Origin: Halicephalobus mephisto
Lineage: Eukaryota; Nematoda; Chromadorea; Rhabditida; Panagrolaimidae
Length of the DNA: 64,000 nucleotides
Assembly: GCA_009193035.1 (NCBI GenBank)
Contig: SWDT01000157.1
Span: 1 to 64,000 of the forward strand
Direction: 5' to 3'
Shown one piece after another: positions 24,750 through 37,885 of the stretch. Below the pieces are notes generated by a model that worked only from the letters and a program-made list of their open reading frames with translations, did not search any database and had not been told where the DNA came from. A program made the position numbers and the translations under genes. Numbering within the stretch: the stretch's first letter is position 1; the number at the start of each line of letters is the position of its first letter.

Positions 24750-27700
24750 ATGAAGAACACATGGCTTAGACTTTTATTTTCTAAAATAATATTGATTACG
24801 GTGATTTCGAAATCACTAGCAGAAGGTGAATTTTTAATTTTTTAAAAAATATTATTGGATTATTTTTAGAATGTAGTTTCCCGGAATCAGAAGTGGAACC
24901 CTTCTTTTTCGACGTCAGAGCAGACACCCCTATAGAGTCCATCATCGTCGACACCGTCGTGGATCCCCCGGGGGCACAGGTCCAGATCGTCAACGTCAGG
25001 TCCAACAACGTTCCTGATATAGATTTTGCTCAGAAATTCAGAATAGAACAAAGGGCCAACGGTCAATTCATGGTGATAAACAGGGACTATTTGTTCTTGC
25101 CAGATTATCCCTCTTTCATCAACGAGACTTATCTCTACATGACTGTCGTCTGCAACACCAAAGCTTATCCGTTGATAACTTTGAGGATAAAGAACTACAA
25201 TACTTATCTTCCGAAGTTCTACAATCTACCGTATGAAGTGGAATTGCCAGATGGGGCTGAAGTGAACACAATCATCAACACCCCGGTTTTGGCCATGGAC
25301 AGGGACCCCTTCTGGACCTACAGTATTAAGTACTCCATCGTCTCGGGACAGTATGCCGATGAATTCGCTCTGATCCCCTCGAGAACCGATTTCCACAAGT
25401 TAAGATTACTTCCTAATCACTTCAAATCCAACAGAGCAAAGTGGCATCCGGAACAACTGCCTCCGGTCGTGAAGCTCCATGTCCAGAGGAAACCCAGAAA
25501 ACACGAATATAATCTGAACATCTCCGCTACAGATTCTGGAAATCCACCAAGAACAACTTTTACAAATTTAAAAGTAATTGTTGGAGAATCAAAAGAAGAA
25601 GAATTTTTGAAATTTACTCAACCAGAATACTTTGCAAATTTCTCCAGACTTATGACGGTAGATACCGAGATCGTACCCCATGCTCAGATGACAGCCCGAC
25701 TCACCGACAGTGCTCCAAAATACCTATACAGAAGAAGCAGAGTCATGTATGAATTGATGGATTCTGACTACAGTAACTACTTCTTAATAGACCCAAGAAC
25801 GGCGCAAATCATCATCAGGAAGAAACTCCTCAACGACATCCCGTCCATGTTCGCATTGAGGATCAAAGCCTTCCTCGAAACTGAGCCTACTGTAGAAGCA
25901 ACAACTACTCTATCGATGACTGACATTGCCGACAGCAGTTTGACGTACTTTTCCAAATGTTTCTACGAAGTCCATTTGCAAGAAAACGCCTATCCCGACA
26001 CCAGAGTTTTATCCTTGCAAATCCACGGAGAACCTGACGAAATTAAACTTGTCAATGGAACTAAATTTTTCAGAATTGATCCACTGGGAAATATCTACGT
26101 TATTAGACCTCTGGATAGAGAAAAAACAAAATTATTCGTTTTGCAAGCTCAAGTCATCGACAGAGACCGTCATTATCGATCTGATGCAAAGTTGTGTCTC
26201 GTCGCGACAATCACGATCCACATAGATGACGTAAACGATCACACACCGAGATTCGAGAAATTCAACTATGTTTTTTACACCGAAGAACTTCCTTACAATA
26301 ATACAGAAATCGGGACGGTCAAGGCTACAGATGCGGACAAAGGAAAATACGGAAAAGTCCATTACCGTATTCTGTACGAAGAATCAGAAGATGTTCCATT
26401 TTCTTTATTCCAAGCAGACGGAGTAGCCACGATTTACTACGTAACTAAAGAAACGGATTTTTATCCAGAAAAAATGTATTCTTTCCCGATTGAAGCTTAC
26501 GACGATGCGGATGACCCCAGATCTTCGAGAGTGTCCGTCCAGGTTATAATGCATCCGAAACCGGAGAGCGTTGAATACGACGTAGAAGATTCCGATGCTG
26601 TTCATGTTCGTCCGGTCCCAAGATTGTCTTTGGAAATCCCTGAATCTGCAGAAAGCTCCATCGATCCTGTTCCGATTACTGTAGAACGAGAACAGAAAAT
26701 CCCAATCCAGAATCTTCAAAAATCCAATCCTTACAAACCTCAGGCAAAAACGATAATCCGACCCATGTCCAACCCCGGCGGTCCTACTTCGGAAAAATTC
26801 GAATCTGATAGTTACAAATTCTTACTTTATGGATCTCTTCAAGAAAATCAATATGTAGGAACCATCAGAATCCCGAATCAATCCCCCAACGTCAGATACG
26901 AACTAGAAGCCGGAATCCGAGGATTCTTCAAAGTCGATCCAATCCAAGGCCACTTGACTGTCGACAAACGTCTTCTGGAAGACGAGTACGAAGAAATCAG
27001 ATTCACGGCTCTTGCGAAACTCAACGGTCACATTGTGGTCAGTTTATTTTTATTTTTTATTTTTAAAACAATAATTGTTCATTAATTTTCTCAATTCGCT
27101 CTTAGGTACACAGTTTAGGAAACAACAGTTACCCCTTTCCCCTGGGGCATTTGCCTCCTTTGACTTTTGTTATTTTCGAAATTTTTTCAAATTAATTTTT
27201 TATTATTTAAATTCACCTAATATGCAAATTTAGGAATCAAAAATATTCAAAAAAATAAAAAATAAATTTCAAAATGTTTGATTTTTTAGGATATTTATCT
27301 TTTTCGATTTGTTTTTATTTTTAAAGTTTTTCTTTTTTAGTCTTTTTAGTATCTGAAATGATCTAATATATCAATCAAGTAAAAAAAGACTGATCTAACA
27401 GTAGGTGATAGGATGTTTGATTTTTTGGGATATTTATCTTTGATTTTTGCTATTTTCGAAATTTTTTCAAATTAATTTTTTATTATTTAAATTCAAAGTT
27501 CAAAAAAATAAAAAAATAAATTTAAAAATGTTTGATTTTTTAGGATATTTATCTTTTTCGATTTGTTTTTATTTTTAAAGCTTTTTAAAATTAGTCATTC
27601 TCGTTATTGGGTTGAGATTTTAGGTTAATCCACTTATCCAAAACACCGGTTTAGAAATTTAAAAAATTAGATCAAAATTATAAAATCAAAAAAGAAATGT

Positions 27701-30700
27701 TCGAAAATTTTCTGATTAAATTTTCCGGATTTACCAAGGCACATGGCCCCCGGGCATTTTCCGGGATTTTTGGTTTTCCTAAATTTTCATTCTTTTGTGC
27801 TTGTTGTTTCCCTTCAAGTTGTCCAATTCGAACAATAATTTGACCGGAAACTTTTCCGTTTCCCGGAAACGTCCAACTGACCATTGACCAGGATTTTTGA
27901 AAGCCATCCTGAATTTTTATTTTCTTTGAAAAAACGTCAAACATCCTAGCAACGAAATTTGTAAAATTTAAAAGACCAAAAATAACGGAGGTTTTTCTCA
28001 AGTGAAACTATTTTTAAAATAAAAAACGGCCAGTCAATCCGTTTTGAGTGCCGCGGGACACGCACCTATAGCCTCAGGCACGACCATGGCAGCTTCCGTC
28101 TTGAATACTTCGAGTTTCAATATGTCGAAAAATGACTTATTTCTGCTCTAATCTGAATTCAAGTTTCTGATGTAGAGGCATTAGTGACAGATTACACATT
28201 TGTCTGATTTGCGTTTTTCCAATTGATGCGGCTAAACATAATAATTCAGATTATAACTTTGGTAAAAACTTTTAAAATATCTTCTACATGTTATTTCTGA
28301 CTTATTAATCAACTTTTACTTTACAGGCAAATACCATAATTACGGTAATCCTGGACGACTCAATTTCGATATATGAATTATCACCGAGATTTGAACAATC
28401 CCTCTACCGTTTCGAAATCGACGAAAATAAAAAACCAAGTTCACTCGGAACTGTACAGGTATTTTTTCTTTCGAAAATAAAAATTCAATAAAAAAGTAAA
28501 AATTTCAGGCTCATCACAGAGCAGTCGAAATAAATAATGACAAAGTTATTTATGGATTAAAAAATAACGAAAATTCTTTATCTTTTTCGATTGATCCTCA
28601 AACAGGTCAATTAAAAAGTAAAACAAGTTTTGACAGAGAAAAAAAACATTTATATACAATTGAAGTAAGTTAATTCAAATTTAAAAATTTCTAAATTTAA
28701 ATTATTTTTTTTAATTTATATATTTTTTTAAAATTTAAACTATTTTTAAAAATTTATTTATTTTTTTTAAATATATTTATTTTTTTAAAAATTTATTTAT
28801 TTTCTAAATTGAAATTAATTTTTTTTAATTTATATATTTTTTTAAATTTAAACTATTTTTAACAATTTATTTATTTTTTTAAAAATTTATTTAATCCTTT
28901 GGAATTGAAATTAATTTTTTTTAAATTTTGAATTAGTTTTTTAAAAATTCCAAATTTAGATTGTTAGTTGTCTGAAATCAAATTCGTCTTCTTGTGGAGA
29001 ATCGGAAGTGGCTATAGTAGTCCTCGATGTTAATGATAATCCTCCGGTATTTGAACAGACTCCATATCAAGTCACCATCTCTGCAGACATCGAACCTGGG
29101 ACAGAAATCATAACTTTGAAGGCCACAGATTCCGATTTGGGAAGAAATGCACAAATCAGATTCGAACTAATAACTGACGGAAACGGTAATTTCGAAATCG
29201 ACGAATCTACTGGAGATCTGTCTTACGTCGGAACTACATCCTTGAAAGTCAACAGAAAATTCAATTTAAAAGTCAGAGCAATAGATAACGGATCTCCTTC
29301 GTTGACTTCTGAAACAACTGTCGTCATAAACGTCGAAGGAGAAAATCCGAATCCGAATCCCCCGGCTTTTGAGAACTTCCGCTACGAAGTCCTTTTACCT
29401 GCAATAGTTCCTCCAAACACAAGGATCGTTACGGTAGAAGCAAATGATGCTGACGAAGGACCAGAAGGCGAAGTATTCTATGTTCTTAGAGACGATCCGG
29501 ATCCACGACAAAACAGAATTTTACAATTGTTCGAACTTGACGAAGAAACTGGTGAACTTTGGAGTCGACAAACGATCAATGCCGAAACTGATGGTCCTCT
29601 GATTCAGTTGGTCGTTGAAGCTCATGATCGATCGGTGGAATTTCCCAGAAAAGCAGAAACCGTCGTCATGATCAGATTCCAGGAATTACGAAATCCGAAA
29701 CTTGAATTTGTTCCTCTTCCGAAAACAGTTTTTATTTCAAACGAAAAATCCGTCGGATCTGAAATTATCGGGATTTCTGCAAAGACGTCAAACGAAAACG
29801 ATCAATACAAAGTTCGCTACAGTATCAGTCAACCGGCAGATGCTGATTTCTTCGTCGTTCCTGCCAGTTCTGGTTCCCTCAGGGTGAAAAACAAATTGAT
29901 CCAGGGCAGATTCCCCATCACACTTATCGCTTTCCTGCCTGGAACGAAACTAAATGCCACTCATAACATGGTCATCGTCGTGATGACGGATAGGGACAAA
30001 TATCCTGTTTTCGAAAAACTCGGATATGAGATGAATGTCCCGATGTCCGCGGCTTTTCCGGTAAAATTAGATCCATTAAACGCCACCCTGTCTGCTGGTC
30101 GTATTGAATACAGTCTTTATCAAGCCGAACGACTCCCGGAGGGAATTTCCGTCGACAAAATGACCGGCCAATTGACGATTTTTGAAGAATTTCTTTCAGC
30201 TTTTGACGGAATCGAAAACGTTTTTGTCGTCATCAGAGCGAGGAATCTGGATTTTCCGAGTTTCTACTCTGATGTCGGAGTTAATTTGGTTTTATCCGAC
30301 ACCAGCACGGCTTTGTCCTTCAAAACGAAACTGTACAGACTCGTCATGTCGGAGAACAAACAACAAGGAACAACTTTGGAACCCCCGATTGAAGTCCAGA
30401 ACGCGGCCGAGATCGGAGACATCGAGTACTACGTCGAACCCCGGGATAGTTTGTTCTCCATCGACAACAAAGGCCTTTTGTACTTGAAGAAAACCATCGA
30501 TCTGGAGGAACTTCCCCAAAGCAGTCAAGGAATCATCGATCTTACTGTAGTCGCGGTCCATGGAGACGACAAAGCAACCACAAAAGTACAAGTAAAAGTC
30601 GAAGATGAAAATGAATTTTCTCCTGTTTTCTTAGAAGATCAATATGATTTTGAAATTCGTCATCAACCAAAAATCGGAGAAATCATCGGAACCGTCAGAG

Positions 30701-33700
30701 CCATCGATGAAGACTTTACTGACAAAAAAAATCTGAAATATGAAATTATCGAAAAAAGTGGAGCAGCCAGTTCCATGATTAATATGTTCCAAAATGGATC
30801 AATTGCCAAAAAACCTGGTGAAGAATTCAAAAATGGCATTTATGAAATGATTGTTAAAGCAACTGATTACGTCGGACACAATGTAAGTTAATTTTTGAAA
30901 TTTACAAAAATCGAAAATTTTAAAAATTCAGAAATTAAAAAATTAAGAAATTTTAAATTCTTGAAAATTAAAAAATCAAAAATATTCAAAAATTAAGAAA
31001 TTAAGAAAATTTAAATTTTTAAAAATTAAGAAATTTTAAAATTAATAAATATTCAAAAACTAAAAAATCTTTTTTGTTTTTAAAATTTCTTAAAAAGTTA
31101 AAAATTATAAAAATTTTGTATTTAAAAAAGTTAAAAATATTTTGAGTTTTTATAATTTGTAGGATTTTAAGCTTTTTCGTCAAAAAACGATGACTAATTT
31201 TAAAAAGAAGATTAAGTTTAATTCCATAAAATCTGTCTTTAATATTTTTTATTTTACATTAAAATATTAAAAGATTATTTTGATTAAAATTATTTTTTAT
31301 TTTTTGATAATCTTAGATTGAAGATGTTTTAATTTAAAAATGGAATTTTTCACGATAAAAATGTCAAACGTTTTCGAAATTATTTTTAAAAATTTAAAAT
31401 TAAAAAAAATATTTTTAAAAATAAAAAAAAATGAAATTTTAAAATTAATGCATAAATTTTTAGATTATAGAAAAATATTTTTTCAATAATTTAAAAAATT
31501 TCAAAAATTAACAAGTTTCACTTTTTTTAATAATTTCGAAAATTTATAAAAATTACATTTTCTAATTTTTAATAATTCCAAAAATTTACATTCAAAAATT
31601 GTGATGAAAAATTTTTGTTTCAAACATTTATTTTTTAATTTTGAAAACTATAATTTAAAAATTAAAAACTATTTTAAATAACTCTTCACTTTTTTAAATA
31701 AATTTTTGATATAAAATTTGACATATTTTTATAACTCAAAATTAGTCTTCAGAATCCAGGATTTTGAAGATTGATTTTTGATTTTGATTTCATATTCAGA
31801 ATCTATGGGTTTTATTATAACATTTAAATAGTTTTTGTAGAATTTTAACTTTAAAATTGAATAAAAACGCCTATGATGGAAACCTTCAATATATAAGTGT
31901 TATGTAATCTAGAATCCAGGATTCTGAAGATTACTTTTTGATTTTGATTTCATATTCAGAATCTATGGGTTTTATTATAGTATTTAAGTAATTTCTTCAG
32001 TTTTATCTCTAAAATTGAATAGAAATTTCTGGAACAGAAATTTCACATAACATCAAACAATTCCAAAAACTTATTTTTTATGATTTATTTCAGGCCGAAG
32101 TTGTCGTCAGTTTTTACGTACAGTTAGATGCTACTGTTGCTCCTGATAATCACCATATTGAAGAAGATTGGCAAGTGTCTGACAACAAAATAATCGGATC
32201 CAAGTTTACTTTATTCGGTCTGCCAAATGCTCGTTGGCAATTCGTCATCGCCAATGGCAATGATGATGGGATGTTTGAACTTCGAGAAATCAACGACACT
32301 ATGGCAGAATTGGAAATTGTGACTGAACCCAACGTTACAGAATCGACTTTGAGAAAAGTATCTGTTGAAATCATCAATGCGGATAATCGAGGACAAACGA
32401 TGATGGAAAGCATCAATGTGGATCTTTCTCAAGCTGTGGCGAAGAAGATCCCTCATTTCATCGGTGAAGCTGAGGATAAAGAAGTCAAACTCGCTCACAA
32501 TTTCAATCCCAATTCTGTCGTCATTACTGCCAAGGCCGTTCAACTCGAAGGATCTGACAAAATCACTTATGAACTATCTGACAACCCCGAAGACATGTTC
32601 GAGATCAACAGAACCACCGGAGAGATCACTTTCAGCAGAAATAATAAACCTAAGCTCCCTGGAGTCTACCAAGTGAGAGTCAAAGCTACTGCAACAAAGT
32701 AAGTCACGAATCTAACAAAATAGAAAATTATGATTTTTGATCAACAGATTCAATCATCATTATTTCCTGATTTTCGTAACAATTGTCAATTTCAACAAAA
32801 AATATAACGCAATAGCTGCAATTTTCCATGAATATTCAGCGTTTGTGACGAAAATCATATTTGTTACAAAAATGCTAACATTCGACAAAAGTTATGTTGA
32901 ATGTTATACAAAAATTAAGAAATATTCCGTGACAAAAAAGTTACGGGATATTATGTAACGAAATATCACACAAAAGTTATAAGATCTTCAGTGATGAAAG
33001 TATCATATTAAAATTATGAAATACTTCGTGACGAAATATCACACAAAAATTGGCTTTTTTTTATGAAAATATCACATTAAAATTATGAAATATTTTCTGA
33101 TCAAATATGACACAGAAGTTATAAGATCTCCCGTGATGAAAGTATCATATTAAAATTATGAAATACTTCGTGACGAAATATCACACAAAAATTGGCTTTT
33201 TTTTTATGAAAGTATCATATTAAAATTATAAAATATTTTCTGATCAAATATGACACAAAAATTGGCTTTTTTTTATGAAAATATCACATTAAAATTATGA
33301 AATATTTTCTGATTAAATATGACACAGAAGTTATAAGATCTCCCGTGATGAAAAATATAATACATTTGTTATATTTTCGTTATGTAAAAGTTACTATTTT
33401 TTATGTGTATAATAATGATGGAATTTAGCCCGAAGACAAAGGTACAACATTCGTCAGAAGAGATCTTCGTTGTAGAAATCATGACAATTAGTTCTGGAGA
33501 AGTTCTATCAACACCATTAACTTCTGCAATATCCAAAGAAAGCAGTTCTGGAGTTAAGCCGACTTCAAGTCGTCCTCAAACATCGGCGATCTTAACTGAG
33601 GTTTCTGTGTCTCCTCCAACTAAGACTACATCGGCTTCTGCCCAAATACCACTTCTTGTTTTTGATCAACCCCAATATTCATTCATGGTCGACAACCCTC

Positions 33701-36700
33701 GACGGGGATCCAAAGTGGGAGAACTTCAGATTCTGGACGAACAGAGTCTTGAAACGTCTTTGAAGCTCGAAGTCAGACCACGTGAGATGTCCAATATTTT
33801 CCGTGTCGACGAAGAAACACGAGAAATATTCCTTTCTCAAGTCCCTCAGGAATCCGGTGAATTGCAAGAATTCATCTTCAACGTCACTGCTGTCGATGCC
33901 AATGATCCTCGACGTCGAAGTCAAACTGAGGTTTCTGTAACGATGATTCCTTCTGATTTTGAACTTCCTGATATCACAGGCGAAAACATAGATGAATCAG
34001 AAACACCGACAGAAGAAACTCTAATCGGCAAGTCTACAGAAAATCATATTTTGCCTCCAGCAACTGCGGCAACTGTAGTCACGCATACCGTAAGCAACGA
34101 AGTTAGTGAACTTGCTCCAAGTGCAAAGCCGATCAATCCTGTTGAGAGTTCTCATCAACCACCATCTACTGGAGAAATAAAATTTGCTTCATCTGAATTC
34201 AGAGCCATGTTGCCTGAGGGGAAATATGGAAGTACAATTGTTCAGTTGAAACCCCACAGTTTGAATCAAGGGATGCCCCCAGGAACGGTCTACCAGATCG
34301 AAGCCTTCAGCACCTTAGGCAATGATTCTCTTCCGTTCTCCATCAGAGAAGACACTGGAGATTTGATTGCCTTTGGGGATATAGATCGAGAAACTTCAAA
34401 CAGCTACGAATTCATCGTCACTGCCACGGTTCTTAATTCAGATCCTCCGGTCATCGATTCTGCCGTCGTAGAAATTCAAATATTGGATGTAAACGACAAT
34501 ACTCCGGAATTCGTGAATCCTAAACATGCAGCTGCTCTTGCTTCAAGTGTTCCTGTCGGGACCGTCGTTGCTAACTTTGCCGTCAACGATCCCGATGAAG
34601 GTTCTGCTGGAAAAGTTTCATTTTCCCTTGAAGGAGATCATGCAGAATTTTTCTCCATCGACGAAGCAGGAACTTTGACTGTAGCTAAGCCTCTAACAGG
34701 GATTCAGGAAAAAGTCCCCCTCAGAATCGTGGTCAACGACGGAGGACGTCCGGCTTCGAGAAACGAACATGTAATTGAAATCGATCTTTATTCGCAGTCC
34801 TCGTCCAGACCGGAATTCAAGGAATCTGAACATAGTGCTCTGGTTTCTGGAGATGCCCAGAGGAGAGATTTCGTGGCTCATGTGGTCGCTGGAACCGGCA
34901 ACTTCACTTACACCTTCGACAGTGAGTTTTATTTTTAAATTTAAAAAAACTAAAAAAATTTGTATTTTTAAATTTACAAAAACTAAAAAAATTTGTACTT
35001 TTAAATTTAAAAAAATTTTTATTTTTAAATTTAAAAAAATAAAAAATTTGTATTTTTAGACACTTTTTCGGATTTGTTTGTGGTGAATAACAATGGCGAA
35101 GTTACTCTTGGACGAAATCCCATTGATTCAGAAAAAAACAAAGATTACACTTTGAATCTGACTGCAACGGACGAAAGAGGACAGAGTTCTTCGATGACGT
35201 TGACAGTGTTCATCGAATCTCCTCCTACCACGACTACAGTAACCACTACAACGACGGAAAACACCGAAATGTCTTGTTCTTTCAGTCCGAAATTCTACAA
35301 CGCTACCGTACCTGAACACACTGCTGGAAGAACAAAATTAACTCAAATAAGTGCTGAATGTAAAAATCTTCCTCGTGATGCCCAAGTCGTCTACTTTATC
35401 CATCAAGGAGCAGATGAATTCGAAATTAACGAAAGTACAGGAGAATTATTCGTGACCGGTCCTTTAGATCGTGAAAATCGGACTTTACATTTCATCGTCG
35501 TAAATATGACCATTTTGACTCCAGATGAGCCCAACGAACGTCTTAGAAATAACAGACAATCCAATCCTATTGTAGAAAGTAAATTTTTTATTTTTTTTTA
35601 AAATTAATTTTAAATTTTAGGAGCGAAAAGTAGATTAGCAGAAAATCAGGCCCTTGTTGTGGTCAGAGTTCTCGACATCAATGACCATATTCCTAAATTC
35701 AGTCGTGTGAATTCTGATGGAAAATACGTCTTCGTCGTCGATTGGCAAACAAAACCTCCAAAATCCATCGCGAAGATCATGGCGACGGATGAAGACGAAA
35801 AACCTGTAATAACTTATTCGTTCAGTGAGCCTTCTGAATACTTCCTTCTGAATTCCACGACCGGAGTCATAACTTTAACGAAAAGCCTGGAATTCGTCGA
35901 AGAAGTTGTTTTTGTTTCAGAAGTAATTGCAAATGATGGAGAAAAAAAAGCAAAAACTAAAATTTTCATTTATCCTTTGATGCCAGGAACGAACATCGTC
36001 GTCGTCGCCCTCAACAATCCTCCCGAAGAAATCAACGAATTGGCCGTTAGTCGAGAGATGACCAGAATCCTGGAAACGGACACAAGGGTTCTTTCCAAAC
36101 AAGTCTATGTGGATAAACAGAACAAAGTCCATCCTGACAAATCCCATCTTCTCGTTTATGCTTTGAAAAAAGAAACTCACGATCCCATTCCTGCAGACGA
36201 ATTGAAGTCCATGTTGGAACAAGTAAAATCCGAATTGGACGCTTCTGAAATAAAAATCGAATCAATCACCTTGCCTACAGTAGCCTCGAGGATCCAGATG
36301 TCCAATTGGGAAATTTTGGTTCTCATCATCGCCCTGGTTCTTCTAATTACAACTTGTATCATTTGTATTTTCCTCCTCAGGTGTTTCAAAAGGTCAGTTT
36401 ATTTAAAATTATTTACAATATTCAAAAATTTTTAAATTTACACATTTATATCCGAATTTTTTGAATTTTCAAAAAATGACCAATTACTGTAAAAATTCGA
36501 AAAATAACAAAATTAGTAATTTTTAGTAAAATTATTTTTTAAACTTTTTGTTGAAATTTTAGAATTTAAAAAAAATTAAATCAAAAATAATTACTGTAAA
36601 AATTCGAAAAATAACTAAATAATTTTTTTTTAATTTTTGGAGAATTTTATAAAAATATAAAAAAATAAATCAAAAAATTCGTTTAAAAATTGATTTAATT

Positions 36701-37885
36701 TTTGTATTTTTAAATTTCCTAAAAATTTTAAATATTCATTTTTAAATAATTTTTGATGATTTTTAATTTTTGTGATTAATTTTTAGAAGAGCTTCACTTT
36801 CGAGATCAGATACAGAATACATGGTGGACGCTGAATCGAATGGGCCTCGACCGTATAACGTTGAATTGATCTCCCGTCGAACTGCTCAAACAATGCTTGC
36901 AAATCGAGATTTGCCAAATCCCTTTGAAGACAATAAATTATCGTAAGTGTATAAAATTACTGTATTTTTATTTTTTAATTTTGCTTAGACCACAATCTCG
37001 GGCTTCTTTATTAACTTCCTCGGGTATGCTTTTCACAGATGCTCAGCTTAATCGCAGTTTGCCGTCTTTGTCGTCTCCAAGGTTCGTTTCTGCTACAGTA
37101 CTGGGGTTACTGTACAAAATATTAAGATTATTTATTATATATTAAAACTTTTTTCATATAAAAAACACAACGTGAACCAGGTACCGAGTCCCTCAGGGAC
37201 TGTCGTGCCAGGAATCCGTTTTTTTAAAATATTTAAACATTCGTAAAATAATTTAATCTTTGTTTTTTGTCAATATCAAAAATCTTTATGTAGGTTTTCT
37301 GAAATCACGTCTAACTGAAGGTAATACATATGGAAGAATCTTTGATCACGATTTTCACGTTATTGATTTTAATTAAGTACAATCGATGACAAGATTGCAT
37401 TCTAACAAAATATTGATTTTAACCGAGTATAATCAACGTGTTTGGATCATGTTTGTTTTCAGTCAAAAAAGTATTAATAAATTGATTTTACTCAGTTACC
37501 ATCAATCTTTTGTTAGAATGCAATCTTGTCATCGATTGTACTTAATTAAAATCAAATAATCTGAAAACCGTGATCAGAGATTCTTCCATATTTATTTCCT
37601 TCAATTAGACGTGATTTCAGAAAACTTATGTAATCATGCAAAGACCACTGAAAAATACAACGTGAAGCGGGTACCGGGTTTTTCAGGGACTTTCGTGCCA
37701 GGAACCCGCTCTCTCACGACGTTAAAGATCTATATAAAATTATTTAGTTATTTAATTTTTGTATTTTTTCAGTTTCGCTTTGGTTAAAATCATTTTTAAG
37801 TAATTATTATTTATAAATTCATTTCAGCCAGCCCGAAGGTCCTCAAGTACCCCAAGGTACCCCCGTAACTGCCGCCTCAACTTAG
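24750..37885 (+). CDS. Giant single-pass cadherin
   Basis: Twelve exons join in frame (about 2,716 aa): 24750-24825, 24870-27037, 28327-28458, 28509-28664, 28960-30882, 32094-32698, 33429-34921, 35060-35578, 35621-36392, 36787-36942, 36989-37081 and 37828-37885. A signal peptide (FSKIILITVISKSLAE) precedes many cadherin repeats, with calcium-binding motifs such as DVNDHTPRF, ATDADKGKYGKVHY, DVNDNPPVF, ANDADEGPEGEV, DVNDNTPEF and DINDHIPKF. Exon 7 carries a Ser/Thr/Pro-rich insert. There are no EGF or laminin-G domains. The membrane-proximal region (NIVVVALNNPPEEINEL, HLLVYALKKETHDPIPADEL) resembles the juxtamembrane domain of protocadherin-15/CDH23-type cadherins. The TM helix is ILVLIIALVLLITTCIICIF, followed by ~100 cytoplasmic residues ending TPVTAAST with no catenin-binding region. 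The role is cell-cell adhesion at the plasma membrane. It is not a classical or Fat-type cadherin; the C. elegans counterpart cannot be named. Confidence 0.9.
27038..28326 (+). other. Largest cadherin intron
   Basis: A 1,289-bp intron from GTCAGT to TTTACAG. It has two tandem-like blocks with GATTTTTTAGGATATTTATC (27240-27580). It also has a GC-richer segment at 28030-28110 containing a GCCTCAGGCA palindrome, possibly from a dispersed repeat. No coding signal. Confidence 0.5.
30883..32093 (+). repeat. Cadherin intron with simple repeats and satellite
   Basis: 30890-31730 is A/T simple sequence. 31740-32040 holds two units, about 165 bp apart, containing GAATCCAGGATT(T/C)TGAAGAT and CAGAATCTATGGGTTTTATT. 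They are related to the 162-bp satellite at 21255-21900. The intron ends TTTATTTCAG. Confidence 0.6.
32699..33428 (+). repeat. Cadherin intron with tandem repeats
   Basis: The intron runs from GTAAGT to GAATTTAG. 32750-32950 carries diverged MITE family A modules (TCGTAACAATTGTCAA, GTTTGTGACGAAAATCAT). 32960-33350 contains repeated blocks with AAGTTATAAGATCTCC, AAAGTATCATATTAAAATTA and ACACAAAAATTGGC in mixed order. The acceptor is fixed by phase: one C from the new exon completes the AAC codon. Confidence 0.6.
37165..37715. mobile_element. Fold-back element in the last cadherin intron
   Basis: Within intron 37082-37827, the element 37293-37626 is a near-perfect palindrome. Its left arm, starting GGTTTTCTGAAATCACGTCT, returns as the reverse complement ending at 37626, with arms of about 130 bp including ATCGATGACAAGATTGCATT. 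Flanks show a possible TTATGTA target duplication. A direct repeat of about 55 bp (ACAACGTGAA..GGTACCG..CAGGGACT) lies on either side at 37165-37222 and 37658-37712. A second copy of the fold-back element is at 60060-60391. Confidence 0.8.
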
